Source: Alphaproteobacteria bacterium (GTDB lineage: Bacteria; Pseudomonadota; Alphaproteobacteria; Rhizobiales; JAJFHC01). From it: a DNA stretch of 64,000 nucleotides. Location of the stretch: contig JAJFHD010000087.1 of NCBI GenBank assembly GCA_021775805.1, positions 47,155 through 111,154 on the forward strand, given 5' to 3'. Shown here one piece after another: positions 1 through 8,770 of this stretch. Position 1 is the first letter of the stretch, and each line of letters begins with the position of its first letter. The notes under the pieces were generated by a model. That model was not told where the DNA came from. It made no database searches and saw only the letters and a program-made list of their open reading frames with translations. The position numbers and the translations under genes are program-made.

Positions 1-253
1 AGGTATCAAGGAGTTGCTGGTTCTCGCGGTCCAGGGTTACTTCCACGATCATGATCATTGACCGGTCGAGCTTGTTTGGATCGAGCACGGCGACCTCGGA
101 CTTGATCACACCACTGGTCCGCAGCCGTTTCAGTCTTTTTTGAACCGCGGCACCCGACAAACCGATATCGTCGCCGATTTGTTCCGCGGTGCGTTTGGAA
201 TCGTTCTGCAACTGCGACAGGATCTTCATGTCGAATTGATCCATTGTGCTCAT
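1..253 (-). CDS. Lrp/AsnC-family transcriptional regulator (5' part only)
   Basis: The minus frame begins at ATG 253 and runs off the left edge, so only the first 84 residues are visible. They hold the N-terminal winged helix-turn-helix of Lrp/AsnC regulators: it opens with MDQFDMKILSQLQNDSKRT, followed by an AEQIGDDIGLSGAAVQKRL recognition helix, and then the start of the ligand-binding (RAM) part. Lrp proteins bind amino acids and usually control a neighbouring amino-acid metabolic gene. This one is divergent from the diaminopropionate ammonia-lyase gene, which is the natural candidate target (inference). A longer frame on the same strand (6-326) is arginine-rich and out of phase with these motifs, so it is a shadow. 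Confidence 0.85.
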   Translation of the reverse strand, partial: MSTMDQFDMKILSQLQNDSKRTAEQIGDDIGLSGAAVQKRLKRLRTSGVIKSEVAVLDPNKLDRSMIMIVEVTLDRENQQLLDT

Positions 254-521
254 AATCTTCCGAGTTCCCTCCGATTTGTCCGTTTGTCGGACGCAGTGGC
301 CCCAAATTAGATGAATATTGTCGCAAAGTTCAACTATCTTGCCCCTTGATTGTCAGGCGACGATCTCGCAACTGCACGAAACGAATGTGCCCGACCGTTC
401 ATCGGCAGGGCTGGTTTCGGTGGATTGCGGGCGTCGCGATGATGCCAGGTCAATGAAACCGGTTTCGGGCAGTGAGGGTCGCCGTGCCGGAAGCCGCGCC
501 AGGAAAAGAAGGGCACAAATT

Positions 522-1712
522 ATGTTTCAAGAGTTTTCGAGGGCCCACGTGGCGCATGTCTCAACGTCGCCGTTGCCGGGCGATGCCAGTGAAACCGTTC
601 TTACCCGTCTCGATTTTGCCGCTGCAGTTTCGGAGATATCAGCCTGGGACGGATATGCCAGAACACCGCTCCATCGATTGAACAGCCTGGCTCGTGCGGT
701 TCAACTGGGCGGTATTCATTACAAGGACGAAGGCCCGCGATTCGGATTGGGGAGTTTCAAGGCACTGGGCGGTGCCTATGCGGGATTGAGAGTCCTGCAG
801 CGCCAGTTGAGCAAACGCCTGGGCAGGGATATCGCGGTCGAGGAAATCAGGACCGGTGGATATGCCGACGAAATTGCGGCGATCACGCTGGTTTCGGCCA
901 CCGACGGCAATCATGGCCGGTCCCTTTCCTGGGGCGCGCGGATGTTTGGCGCCCCATGCAGGATCTACATACACAGCGAAGTCAGCGAGGGCCGTGCCGA
1001 GGCCATGCGCGACCTGGGGGCCATCGTTGAGCGGATCGATGGCGACTACGACGAGTCTGTCGCAAGAGCGCGTCAGGATGCGGTGGACAACGGTTGGTTC
1101 GTCGTGTCGGACACGTCGTGGGAAGGTTATTCCCAGCCTCCAAAGGATGTGATGTCGGGCTACGGTGTTATGGTCGGCGAAATCGTCGACGACCTCGTAC
1201 AGGCACCGACACACGTTTTTGTTCAAGGCGGCGTGGGCGGGCTCGCCGGCGCTGTCGCCGCCGGGCTAAGGCAACACTGGGGGCAGGGCAGTCCCCGGCT
1301 CGTTGTGGTCGAACCCGAACTGGCATCCTGTCTTTTCGAGAGCGCCAAGGCGGGGGCGCCGACGACTGTGGCTGTTGAAAAGGAGACCCTTATGGCCGGC
1401 TTGTCGTGCGGCAAACCCTCGGAACTTGCCTGGAGCATTCTTCGTGAAGAAGTCGGCGATTTTCTCACCATTCCGGAAAGCCTGGTTGAACCGGCGATGA
1501 TGCTGGCCGGCCGGCCAATGGGAGAGGATCCGGCGATTGTCGCGGGCGAGTCCGCGGTTGCCGGTCTGGCGGCGGTCGTCGCGGCGGCCGTTCAGGAACC
1601 GTTGCGTCGCGACCTCGGTCTGACGTCTGAGTCCCAGGTGTTGCTGATTGGCTCAGAAGGGGCAACCGATCAGGAGATCTACGACCGAATTATGAGCCGT
1701 ACGGCCGCATGA
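522..1712 (+). CDS. dpaL: 2,3-diaminopropionate ammonia-lyase
   Basis: PLP-dependent fold-type II lyase that converts 2,3-diaminopropionate to pyruvate and two ammonia. The signature YKDEGPRFGLGSFKALGGAY lies at residues 67-86, with the Schiff-base lysine expected at K80. The cofactor phosphate loop is visible as TDGNHGRSL, and a glycine-rich QGGVGGLAGAVAAG segment follows. The frame is open from 318, but the first 68 codons encode low-complexity Arg-rich sequence. ATG 522 is preceded by AGGAAAAGAAGGG and gives 396 residues, close to E. coli YgeX (398), so I chose it. Next comes a second PLP enzyme 88 nt downstream. Family assignment is confident; the physiological substrate is inferred from the family. 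Confidence 0.9.
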   Translation: MFQEFSRAHVAHVSTSPLPGDASETVLTRLDFAAAVSEISAWDGYARTPLHRLNSLARAVQLGGIHYKDEGPRFGLGSFKALGGAYAGLRVLQRQLSKRLGRDIAVEEIRTGGYADEIAAITLVSATDGNHGRSLSWGARMFGAPCRIYIHSEVSEGRAEAMRDLGAIVERIDGDYDESVARARQDAVDNGWFVVSDTSWEGYSQPPKDVMSGYGVMVGEIVDDLVQAPTHVFVQGGVGGLAGAVAAGLRQHWGQGSPRLVVVEPELASCLFESAKAGAPTTVAVEKETLMAGLSCGKPSELAWSILREEVGDFLTIPESLVEPAMMLAGRPMGEDPAIVAGESAVAGLAAVVAAAVQEPLRRDLGLTSESQVLLIGSEGATDQEIYDRIMSRTAA

Positions 1713-1800
1713 TTGCCGCTGAGAGAATCAACATCCCAAGACCGCCATCGACGAAACTGGCACACCATTGTTTGCAAACTGACACAGGAGCGGAACTGAA

Positions 1801-3267
1801 ATGACACCCGGACTTGAAAGCGAGATTGTCGATCACGACGCTCATCGCCGCAATGTGGAACGCCTGCATGATATCGGATTGGAGTTGCCCCGCATCGCCG
1901 ATCTGGCCAATCCGCCTGACAGGCTGGCTGCCAAGGCAAAAGAGATTGCCGACGCGGACCCGGATGGGCCCGATCCCCGGAACCTGTTCCGTGTTCACTG
2001 GCACAACGGTCCTGACCGGCGAAGCCTGGTCGATGTGCCGGAACACCTGGTTTTGCCGGAGGCTTTGACCGGTGTGCCGGCCAGGATCGTTGTGGCGCTG
2101 GGCAACCGTTTCCCGATGATCAACGCACACAAAGTGCTTGCAGCCTACGGTTGTCTGATCCCGCGCCTCATGTCGGGCGCGTTTGACATTACCCGTCATC
2201 GGGCGGTGTGGCCTTCAACCGGCAATTACTGCAGAGGCGGTGTCGCGGTTGCGACCTTGCTTGGCTGCCGGTCGGTCGCCGTCTTGCCGGAAGGTATGAG
2301 CCAGGAACGGTTCAACTGGCTTGAGAGCTGGGTTGCGGATCCGTCTGACATTCACCGCACGCCCGGCACGGAAAGCAACGTCAAGGAAATCTACGACGCC
2401 TGCCATGCGCTGGAAAAGGATCCGCAAAATCTGATCCTCAATCAGTTCGCAGAATACGGCAACTATATCATCCACCGGGCGGTGACCGGACCTGCATTGG
2501 AGCGGATCTTCACCGCTTTGAACCAGGACGGCAACCTGAAGGCGCGCGCGTTCGTGGCGGCATCAGGGTCGGCCGGTACCCTGGCGGCCGGCGACCATCT
2601 CAAGCAATCGCTTGGAACCCGAACCGGCGTCATCGAAGCGCTGGAATGCCCGACACTGCTCTATAACGGCTATGGCGAACATAACATCCAGGGGATCGGC
2701 GACAAACATGTGCCCCTGATCCATAACGTTATGGGCACCGATTTTGTGATCGGCGTGTCGGATGCGGCATGCGATGCCTTGAACCTGGTTTTCAACACGA
2801 CTGTCGGGCGCAAGTTCCTTTCAGACCACAAACAGATCGGGCAAGAAGCCACGGCAGGGCTTGGCGATCTCGGGCTGTCGTCGATTGCAAACATCCTGGG
2901 GGCGATAAAATATGCCAAATACATGGCGCTTGGACCTGACGACGTCGTGCTGACGACGGCCACCGACGGGGCGTCCATGTATCAGTCGGAACTGGCAGTG
3001 GCTCAAGACAAGCTGTTCGGCGGATCCTTCTCTGATGTCGACGCGGCAGAAGCGTTTGGCCGGTACATTCTGGGTGCCGCAATCGATCATACACAGGAAC
3101 TTGGCCGCTTTGACCGGGAACGAATTTTCAATCTTGGCTATTACACGTGGGTCGAACAACAGGGCATTTCCCTTGCCGATTTCGATCAGCGCAGAGACCA
3201 GGCGTTTTGGGACGGGCTGATGGACCTGGTTCCGGTCTGGGACGGCATGATCGACCAGTTCAACTGA
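1801..3267 (+). CDS. PLP-dependent lyase of the cysteine synthase (fold-type II) superfamily
   Basis: 488 residues. The N-(M)INAHK segment (K111 as the likely Schiff-base lysine), the STGNYCRGG loop at about residue 139 and the AASGSAGTLAAGD phosphate-binding segment mark a tryptophan-synthase-beta/cysteine-synthase fold. It is longer than cysteine synthase (about 310 residues), with extra N- and C-terminal segments. The substrate cannot be read from sequence. Its position between dpaL and allE suggests it acts on an amino acid or ureide-related compound in the same nitrogen-release pathway (inference). ATG 1801 follows a GGAG-containing Shine-Dalgarno sequence (ACAGGAGCGGAACTGAA). Confidence 0.75.
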   Translation: MTPGLESEIVDHDAHRRNVERLHDIGLELPRIADLANPPDRLAAKAKEIADADPDGPDPRNLFRVHWHNGPDRRSLVDVPEHLVLPEALTGVPARIVVALGNRFPMINAHKVLAAYGCLIPRLMSGAFDITRHRAVWPSTGNYCRGGVAVATLLGCRSVAVLPEGMSQERFNWLESWVADPSDIHRTPGTESNVKEIYDACHALEKDPQNLILNQFAEYGNYIIHRAVTGPALERIFTALNQDGNLKARAFVAASGSAGTLAAGDHLKQSLGTRTGVIEALECPTLLYNGYGEHNIQGIGDKHVPLIHNVMGTDFVIGVSDAACDALNLVFNTTVGRKFLSDHKQIGQEATAGLGDLGLSSIANILGAIKYAKYMALGPDDVVLTTATDGASMYQSELAVAQDKLFGGSFSDVDAAEAFGRYILGAAIDHTQELGRFDRERIFNLGYYTWVEQQGISLADFDQRRDQAFWDGLMDLVPVWDGMIDQFN

Positions 3268-3408
3268 CCGGACCGGCAATCGCACTGTGACGTCGGCAAA
3301 CCGTTGACGGTTTTTCGCCGATCGGCCATGAACATGCTGACGGCTGGCCAGTTGCGCGTGTAATGTATTGCTGAATTGACCCCGGAACCACCAGCTGAAA
3401 GCACAGTC

Positions 3409-4245
3409 ATGATCGACAGGACCTACTATGCTCCCACAGGGGGGCTTTCCGCCCAGACGGAATTGCTCACCGACCGTGCGGTGTTTACCGACGCCTATGC
3501 CGTCATACCCAAAGGCGTGATGCAGGACATTGTGACAAGCAACCTGCCTTTCTGGGATAACACCCGGGTCTGGATCCTGGCGCGACCGCTGACGGGATTT
3601 GCCGAGACTTTCTCGCAGTACATTATGGAAGTCGGCCCGGGCGGCGGCAGCGACAAGCCTGAACTCGACAAGCAGGCCGAGGCCGTTCTGTTCGTGGTTG
3701 AAGGGACGCTCACTCTGAAACTGGCCGGTCAAAGCCATGCGATGGAACCGGGAGGGTATGCTTTCGTTCCACCGGCTGCCGAGTGGGCCGTCAGGAACGA
3801 GAGCGCGGATCCGGTGCGGTTTCACTGGATAAGGAAAGCCTACGAGGCGGTTGACGGTATCGATGCGCCGCCCGCCTTCGTGACCAACGAGAAGGACGTT
3901 GCGCCAAATCCGATGCCGGATACGGATGGCAAGTGGGCGACGTCGATTTTTGTCGATCCCAAGGACGTCCGCTACGACATGCACGTGACGATCGTCACGT
4001 TCGAGCCTGGCGCCGTGATTCCGTTCGCCGAGACGCATGTGATGGAACACGGATTGTACGTGCTCGAAGGCAAGGCCGTTTACCGCCTGAACCAGGACTG
4101 GGTCGAAGTGGAGGCCGGCGACTTCATGTGGCTCCGCGCCTTCTGCCCGCAGGCCTGCTATGCCGGCGGCCCGGGAAACTTCCGGTACCTGTTGTACAAA
4201 GATGTCAACCGCCAGGCCAAACTGAAACCCACAGGCGCGCTGTAA
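3409..4245 (+). CDS. allE: (S)-ureidoglycine aminohydrolase (double-cupin)
   Basis: Bicupin resembling AllE/YlbA, which hydrolyses (S)-ureidoglycine to (S)-ureidoglycolate and ammonia in allantoin catabolism and needs Mn2+. It opens with RTYYAPTGGL, has a first cupin (GPGGGSDKPELDKQAEAVLF...) and a second cupin with the metal-site pattern FAETHVMEHGLYVLEGKA near residues 205-225. ATG 3409 gives 278 residues (family about 260-280); the frame extends upstream only to a TTG at 3376 without a ribosome site. No other allantoin gene is in the window, so the pathway would have to be completed elsewhere. The two upstream PLP enzymes may share its regulation. Confidence 0.85.
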   Translation: MIDRTYYAPTGGLSAQTELLTDRAVFTDAYAVIPKGVMQDIVTSNLPFWDNTRVWILARPLTGFAETFSQYIMEVGPGGGSDKPELDKQAEAVLFVVEGTLTLKLAGQSHAMEPGGYAFVPPAAEWAVRNESADPVRFHWIRKAYEAVDGIDAPPAFVTNEKDVAPNPMPDTDGKWATSIFVDPKDVRYDMHVTIVTFEPGAVIPFAETHVMEHGLYVLEGKAVYRLNQDWVEVEAGDFMWLRAFCPQACYAGGPGNFRYLLYKDVNRQAKLKPTGAL

Positions 4246-4336
4246 CTCTGCGTTCTTCCAATTGCGAGACGGCGGCGGGGCCCGTCCCCAAATGTTGCCG
4301 CTTGACTTGTCCGTCATTTTATATAAACATATTGTT

Positions 4337-4708
4337 ATGGAACAATTTGGTTATATAAATGCACAACCAAATCTTGACGCTGTTTTTGCAGCGCTGGCCG
4401 ATCCGACGCGGCGGGCAATCCTGTCACGGCTGGCCGATGGTCAGGCGTCGGTCAACGAGATTGCCGAACCGTTTGAAATCAGCCAGCCGGCGATTTCCAG
4501 GCACTTGAAGGTGCTGGAACGGGCAGGGCTGGTTGAACGCGATGTCGATGAACAACGCCGCCCCGCACGGTTAAAAGCTGAAAATCTCGAGGCCGCTGTT
4601 GAATGGCTGGCCGAATTCAAGGCCTTCTGGCAGACAAGTTTTGATCAACTGGATGATGTGCTTGTTCACATTAGACAGGCCGAAGCAAAGGAAACGGACC
4701 ATGAGTGA
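4337..4708 (+). CDS. ArsR-family winged-helix regulator
   Basis: 123 residues from ATG 4337. The winged-helix core is clear: ALADPTRRAILSRLADG, then VNEIAEPFEISQPAISRHLKVLERAGLVE. Metal-binding cysteines typical of metal-sensing ArsR proteins are absent; this subgroup usually pairs with an AHSA1/SRPBCC protein, and exactly that gene follows, overlapping by 8 nt. An AT-rich stretch with TTGACT (4302-4307) and TATAAA (4322-4327) sits just before the ATG. The 14-nt spacing is shorter than ideal, but if it is the promoter the message would be nearly leaderless (no Shine-Dalgarno is visible). Confidence 0.88.
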   Translation: MEQFGYINAQPNLDAVFAALADPTRRAILSRLADGQASVNEIAEPFEISQPAISRHLKVLERAGLVERDVDEQRRPARLKAENLEAAVEWLAEFKAFWQTSFDQLDDVLVHIRQAEAKETDHE

Positions 4709-5198
4709 TTCACCGGAATACGTACTTGACCGCCTGTTCGATGCCCCCCGCGATATGGTCTGGCGCGCCTGGACCGACCCTGAGTTGCTTTCGCGCTGGT
4801 ACGGTCCGGGTGTGGAAACCGTCATTCACAAATTTGACCTCAAGCCCGGCGGCATGTGGCTCAACGAAATGAAATGGGGTGACAACTCCATGCTCAGCAA
4901 AGTTGTCTTCAGTGAGGTAACGCCGCCGGAGCGGCTCGTCTGGCATCACTATTCCACTACGGATTCACAGTGGAACACGGTGGCAAATCCCAAGATGCCC
5001 GACTGGCCTCGCGTGCTTCTGACAACGGTGACATTCGAGGATGAGGGGTCCGGGACCAAAGTACGTCTGACCTGGGAACCGTTCGACGCAACCGACGCGG
5101 AGATCGCCTGTTTTGCTGATGCCGTGCACAACATGGGCAAAGGCTGGGAATCCGGTTATGCGATCATCGACGAGATTCTCGCGGAAATGCAAGCGTAG
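4701..5198 (+). CDS. SRPBCC/AHSA1-domain protein
   Basis: 165 residues from ATG 4701, overlapping the ArsR gene by 8 nt, so translationally coupled. It has the hallmarks of the AHSA1 (START-like, Bet v 1 fold) family: LDRLFDAPRDMVWRAWTDPELLSRWYGP at the N-terminus, a GGMW...E strand and the C-terminal GWESGYAIIDEIL helix. Such proteins bind hydrophobic ligands; the ligand is not known. ArsR-AHSA1 pairs are common in alphaproteobacteria and actinobacteria, with the regulator presumed to control the pair. The longer frame from 4599 is an artefact of read-through of the ArsR coding sequence. Confidence 0.85.
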   Translation: MSDSPEYVLDRLFDAPRDMVWRAWTDPELLSRWYGPGVETVIHKFDLKPGGMWLNEMKWGDNSMLSKVVFSEVTPPERLVWHHYSTTDSQWNTVANPKMPDWPRVLLTTVTFEDEGSGTKVRLTWEPFDATDAEIACFADAVHNMGKGWESGYAIIDEILAEMQA

Positions 5199-5210
5199 GA
5201 GGCAGGCCGT

Positions 5211-5410
5211 ATGGCAGGCGATGTCAACGACGAAACCAGACACGGTGTCCCGTGGCGTTTTAGGTCATAGACGTTGCCGCCTTGATCTGGAACGCCTGGG
5301 TGACGGCAGGGTTTGCCGCAGCGGTTTTCGGCAGCGCCCTTGGCTGTCTTCTGCTTCTGTTCGGGAAATCGGCGGCAGTTTATGTGTTGGTTTGGCTGGT
5401 TGGCGCCTGA
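5211..5410 (+). pseudogene. Decayed small multi-pass membrane protein (frameshifted)
   Basis: Preceded by AGGAGGCAGGCCGT, an ATG at 5211 opens a frame MAGDVNDETRHGVPWRF that stops at TAG 5268-5270. From about 5264 another frame encodes VIDVAALIWNAWVTAGF followed by AAAVFGSALGCLLLLFG and ends at TGA 5410. The hydrophobic segments resemble the two C-terminal helices of small unnamed integral membrane proteins (about 140-150 residues), but the expected middle part is missing. I read this as a gene that lost an internal segment and frame. A sequencing error would not explain the missing middle. Confidence 0.5.
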
Positions 5411-5669
5411 AGTCTTCCAACGGGCTACGATTGGCTAACACAGGTCCTCCGGCGCGCTTCAAGGCTTTTACGCGAACAGCAGCAACATTCGCTTAAAGTC
5501 GCTTCATTTCGCGACAAGTGACGGAATTGTAACGCGCCGACTCAACTGTCATGCTTCGTACCGCAAAACCAAAACAACACGAACTGGGCAGACGCATTGA
5601 CTGATTTCCAGAACCGTCGGGAGCATCCTCGCTTCAGGCCGGATCCCGAATGCCAGTGGTGGAAAACTA
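5411..5669. other. Non-coding interval upstream of the CocE-type hydrolase
   Basis: No frame here has protein-like composition and I see no clear hairpin terminator. It follows the decayed membrane gene and could hold its lost remainder plus the promoter of the downstream hydrolase. No convincing -35/-10 pair was found. Confidence 0.5.
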
Positions 5670-7724
5670 TTGGATCTGGCCGTGGCTGACGTAGCGTCCT
5701 GTCCCGGGCCAGGCAATTCCCCGGATCTTGATGAGGTCGAGATCATCGATCACGTATGGATCGAAATGTCCGACGGCGTAAGGCTGTCTGCAAAGATCTG
5801 GCGACCGTTGACCGCCAGCACAAAGCCGGTGCCGGCCATCCTTGAGTTCATACCATATCGCAAGGACGATGCGGTCGCTGTTCGCGACCACCGCAACCAT
5901 GCCTGGTTTGCGGCCCGCGGCTATGCCTGCGTGCGGCCTGATATGCGTGGGCATGGAGCTTCCGAAGGCATAATGCTTGATGAATACCTGCCCCGCGAAC
6001 AACAGGATGCCGTCGAGGTCATCGAGTGGATTTCAAATCAGGCCTGGTGCAGCGGAAATGTTGGAATGATGGGCCTTTCGTGGGGAGGCATTGCCAGCCT
6101 GCAGGCCGCAACCCGTCAGCCGGAGGCACTCAAGGCGATCATTCCGGTAGGCTCGTCCCTCGACCGTTACTACGACGACGGTGCCTATCTGGTCGGCTGT
6201 TACCCGGGCCAGGGTCTCGGTTGGGGCGGAGTGATGTTCGGGTATTGCATTCGTCCACCGGACCCGGCGATTGTTGGCGACGTGTGGCGTGACATGTGGA
6301 TGGCTCGACTCGAACAAACACCGATGTTCGCTGAGAAATGGTTGAACCATCAACTGCGCGACGAAACCTGGCTTCAGGGTTCGGTCTGCGAAGCCTATGA
6401 CAAGATCAAGATTCCGGTGCTGGGCGTAAGCGGCTGGAACGATTGCTGGCCGAACACGATGATCCGGCTGCTGGAAAGCGTCGGTTCGCCCTGCCGGGTG
6501 GTATCCGGGCCCTGGGGCCATGTCTATCCAAACCAGGGCGGGCCCGGTCCGATGGCCGGCTTTCTCCAACTTGCGCTTGACTGGTGGGACCGTTGGCTGA
6601 AGGACATCGGCAATGATGTGATGAAAGCACCGGCGTTCCTTGCCTATGTGCAGGACAGCCACAGCCCGGACCCTAATCCAACCGACCGACCCGGGCGTTG
6701 GGTCGGCGAGGCCGGGTGGCCGACACAAAATGTTTGTGCAAGGAAGTTTGCATTCTCACAAACCGGCCTGGTCGACGGTGCAGTCAAAACTGCAGGTCGT
6801 GTCAAAATCCGTTCGCCACTCTCGCTGGGCGTGGATTCAGGTGAATACATGCCCATCAACGGTGTGGAAGAACTGCCGCGGGACCAATCTAACGATGACG
6901 GCAATTCAGTTTGTTTCGACACTGAAGCGCTTCACGATCGTCTTGAGTTGCTGGGAACGCCTTCAGTCCATGTTCGCCTGTCCAGCGATTGCGCTGCCGG
7001 CCTGATCGCAGCGCGTTTGTGCGACGTGGCGCCGGACGGTTCATCAACCCTGATCAGTTTTGGTCTGCTCAACCTGAAACTCCGCGATGGACGTGATCGG
7101 CTTTCCCCGGTTGTGCCGGGTGCGTTCATGGACATAACCATCCGGTTGAATGACACGGGCTGGCGGTTGGCGGCAGGGCACAAGCTTCGCCTTGCACTGT
7201 CCAGTCAGTTCTGGCCAATGGCCTGGCCGGTTGCGCAAGAGGCTGTTTTGACGGTCGATCTGGCTGCGAGCCATCTCGAGGTCCCTGAACGTGCACCCGG
7301 CACCGGTTTGGAAATACCGGAACCGTTCGCGCCTGTGGAAGCGGCTGATCATCCGCCGCATACGGTGATCCGCCCGGCGTCCGGTTCCCGCTCAATTCGG
7401 CGCGACGGTCGAGACGGTGAGGTTCGCTACGATGTGGGCTTCGACGGTGGAGAAACGACGCTTCACGCCAACGGCCTGACATTCGGTTCCACCAATGCCC
7501 AGTGTTACGCGATTACAGATGGAAACCCGCTTTCCGCAAGGGCGGAGTACCGGGCAGGCTTCAGTTTCAGCCGGGGCCAATGGCAGGTGCGCACAGAGAG
7601 TGAACTGATTGTCACATCCGATGAAGACGACTTTTGTTTGAAAGGACGCATTGCCGCTTTCGAAAGTGAAGAGGAAGTCTTTACGCGGAAATGGAACATA
7701 AAAATTCCCAGGAAGGTCTATTGA
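5670..7724 (+). CDS. CocE/NonD-family serine hydrolase (X-Pro dipeptidyl-peptidase type)
   Basis: About 684 residues. The N-terminal alpha/beta-hydrolase contains the oxyanion/nucleophile region GLSWGG (catalytic Ser), RPDMRGHGASEG upstream of it, a SGWNDCW segment that supplies the acid, and GPWGH for the catalytic His. The C-terminal third (from about residue 370) matches the jelly-roll domain of CocE/X-Pro peptidases (GTPSVHVRLSSDCA..., DTGWRLAAGHKLRLALSS). The family hydrolyses esters or acylated peptides such as cocaine or glutaryl-7-ACA; the substrate is unknown here. The start is uncertain: 5670 is a TTG and a GTG lies at 5682, neither with a strong ribosome site. No operon partner. 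Confidence 0.85.
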   Translation: MDLAVADVASCPGPGNSPDLDEVEIIDHVWIEMSDGVRLSAKIWRPLTASTKPVPAILEFIPYRKDDAVAVRDHRNHAWFAARGYACVRPDMRGHGASEGIMLDEYLPREQQDAVEVIEWISNQAWCSGNVGMMGLSWGGIASLQAATRQPEALKAIIPVGSSLDRYYDDGAYLVGCYPGQGLGWGGVMFGYCIRPPDPAIVGDVWRDMWMARLEQTPMFAEKWLNHQLRDETWLQGSVCEAYDKIKIPVLGVSGWNDCWPNTMIRLLESVGSPCRVVSGPWGHVYPNQGGPGPMAGFLQLALDWWDRWLKDIGNDVMKAPAFLAYVQDSHSPDPNPTDRPGRWVGEAGWPTQNVCARKFAFSQTGLVDGAVKTAGRVKIRSPLSLGVDSGEYMPINGVEELPRDQSNDDGNSVCFDTEALHDRLELLGTPSVHVRLSSDCAAGLIAARLCDVAPDGSSTLISFGLLNLKLRDGRDRLSPVVPGAFMDITIRLNDTGWRLAAGHKLRLALSSQFWPMAWPVAQEAVLTVDLAASHLEVPERAPGTGLEIPEPFAPVEAADHPPHTVIRPASGSRSIRRDGRDGEVRYDVGFDGGETTLHANGLTFGSTNAQCYAITDGNPLSARAEYRAGFSFSRGQWQVRTESELIVTSDEDDFCLKGRIAAFESEEEVFTRKWNIKIPRKVY

Positions 7725-7819
7725 AAAGGGCTATCCACCCAACCCTTGAGTCCTGTCCCGGCATAAGAAACGCCTTGAGCCCCGTCAGCCTGCTGCCATC
7801 AGCGAACAGTGGCGTGTTC

Positions 7820-8677
7820 TCAGGCAGCAAAACATTCCAGGGAATGCATCAGGCTCATATGATCGTTCACCCGCGTTTCGCCCTCGCGTGGACTGCCTTG
7901 CGCGAGCAACCGATCCAGCACATCGGCGAGAGCCGCCAGATCCGCATAACCGAGAACCGGCATTTCGTGCGCGCCATCCGCATCGGTTCCGCCATGGGCG
8001 CACACGATTTCGACTTCTTCAGGAAGCCGTTCCAACAGCAAGATGCAGGTTTTGAGATAGTCCTTGAGCGATGCACCGGGCGTCTGGGCATAGAGTGGCC
8101 CGCGATATACAAAATCGGCAGCATAGAGCCGGTTCTTCTCCGGTTCCCAAAGGGATACTGAATCCGGTGAGTGGCCGGGCGTGTGCAGGACTTCGAGCCC
8201 GCGCGCGCCAATGGTTATCGTCTCACCGGGGGCTGCCCAATGGCCAACCCTGAATGAAGGAATGTCTACAGTCTCATAATGACCGAGGTGCATTTCAGTG
8301 GTCGGTGTGAGCACCCCATCCTGTTCGCAGTTCCTCAATATTTCCAGGTCCGCCACAATTATTGAGTCGAATTGGTTTATGCCTCCGAGATGGTCAAAAT
8401 GCATGTGCGACGGAAATGCCTGCACTGTCGCTTTGGCATGCCGGAAGACCAGCGGTGCAATGGGTCTTCTGCCGGCGCCGGTATCGAACAGGAGGCTTTC
8501 GTCCCGGTCGGAAATCAGGTAGCTCCAGTTCTCCTGATGATAGGCCGGTTCTCCGATGGCCAAGGTGGCGTCATCGAGAGCTTGCACCGCGAACCAGTTA
8601 TCCTCGACCGCCAGGCCCTCTGCCAGCTTTATGGAGCCGATCGGCACTTCCAGCTTTCGATTCATGGGCGTATCCAT
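7820..8677 (-). CDS. Metallo-beta-lactamase-fold hydrolase
   Basis: The zinc-binding motif SHMHFDHLGG (HxHxDH) is present, followed by a HTPGHSPDSV loop, an AADFVYRGP segment containing the bridging Asp and a late His (CAHGG). These are the ligands of a glyoxalase II/quorum-lactonase-like MBL hydrolase. The reading frame is open up to ATG 8719; I chose ATG 8677 (MDTPMNRKLEV), and ATG 8665 is equally possible. The SD-like AAAGGGG abuts 8677. Substrate unknown. It is convergent with the CocE-type hydrolase, 95 nt apart, and no shared operon is evident. Confidence 0.85.
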   Translation of the reverse strand: MDTPMNRKLEVPIGSIKLAEGLAVEDNWFAVQALDDATLAIGEPAYHQENWSYLISDRDESLLFDTGAGRRPIAPLVFRHAKATVQAFPSHMHFDHLGGINQFDSIIVADLEILRNCEQDGVLTPTTEMHLGHYETVDIPSFRVGHWAAPGETITIGARGLEVLHTPGHSPDSVSLWEPEKNRLYAADFVYRGPLYAQTPGASLKDYLKTCILLLERLPEEVEIVCAHGGTDADGAHEMPVLGYADLAALADVLDRLLAQGSPREGETRVNDHMSLMHSLECFAA

Positions 8678-8770
8678 CCCCTTTGCGCGTGTTTTGCTGC
8701 CGTATGAAAGGGATAGCATGTTTGCCGCAAAACTTCAGATAGGCCGTGATCAGTGACGGGAGAGCCGACG

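Noticed and set aside
2821..4317. 498-residue minus-strand frame
   Set aside because: Shadow across the PLP lyase and allE genes; composition rich in Arg, His and Gly without any family motif.
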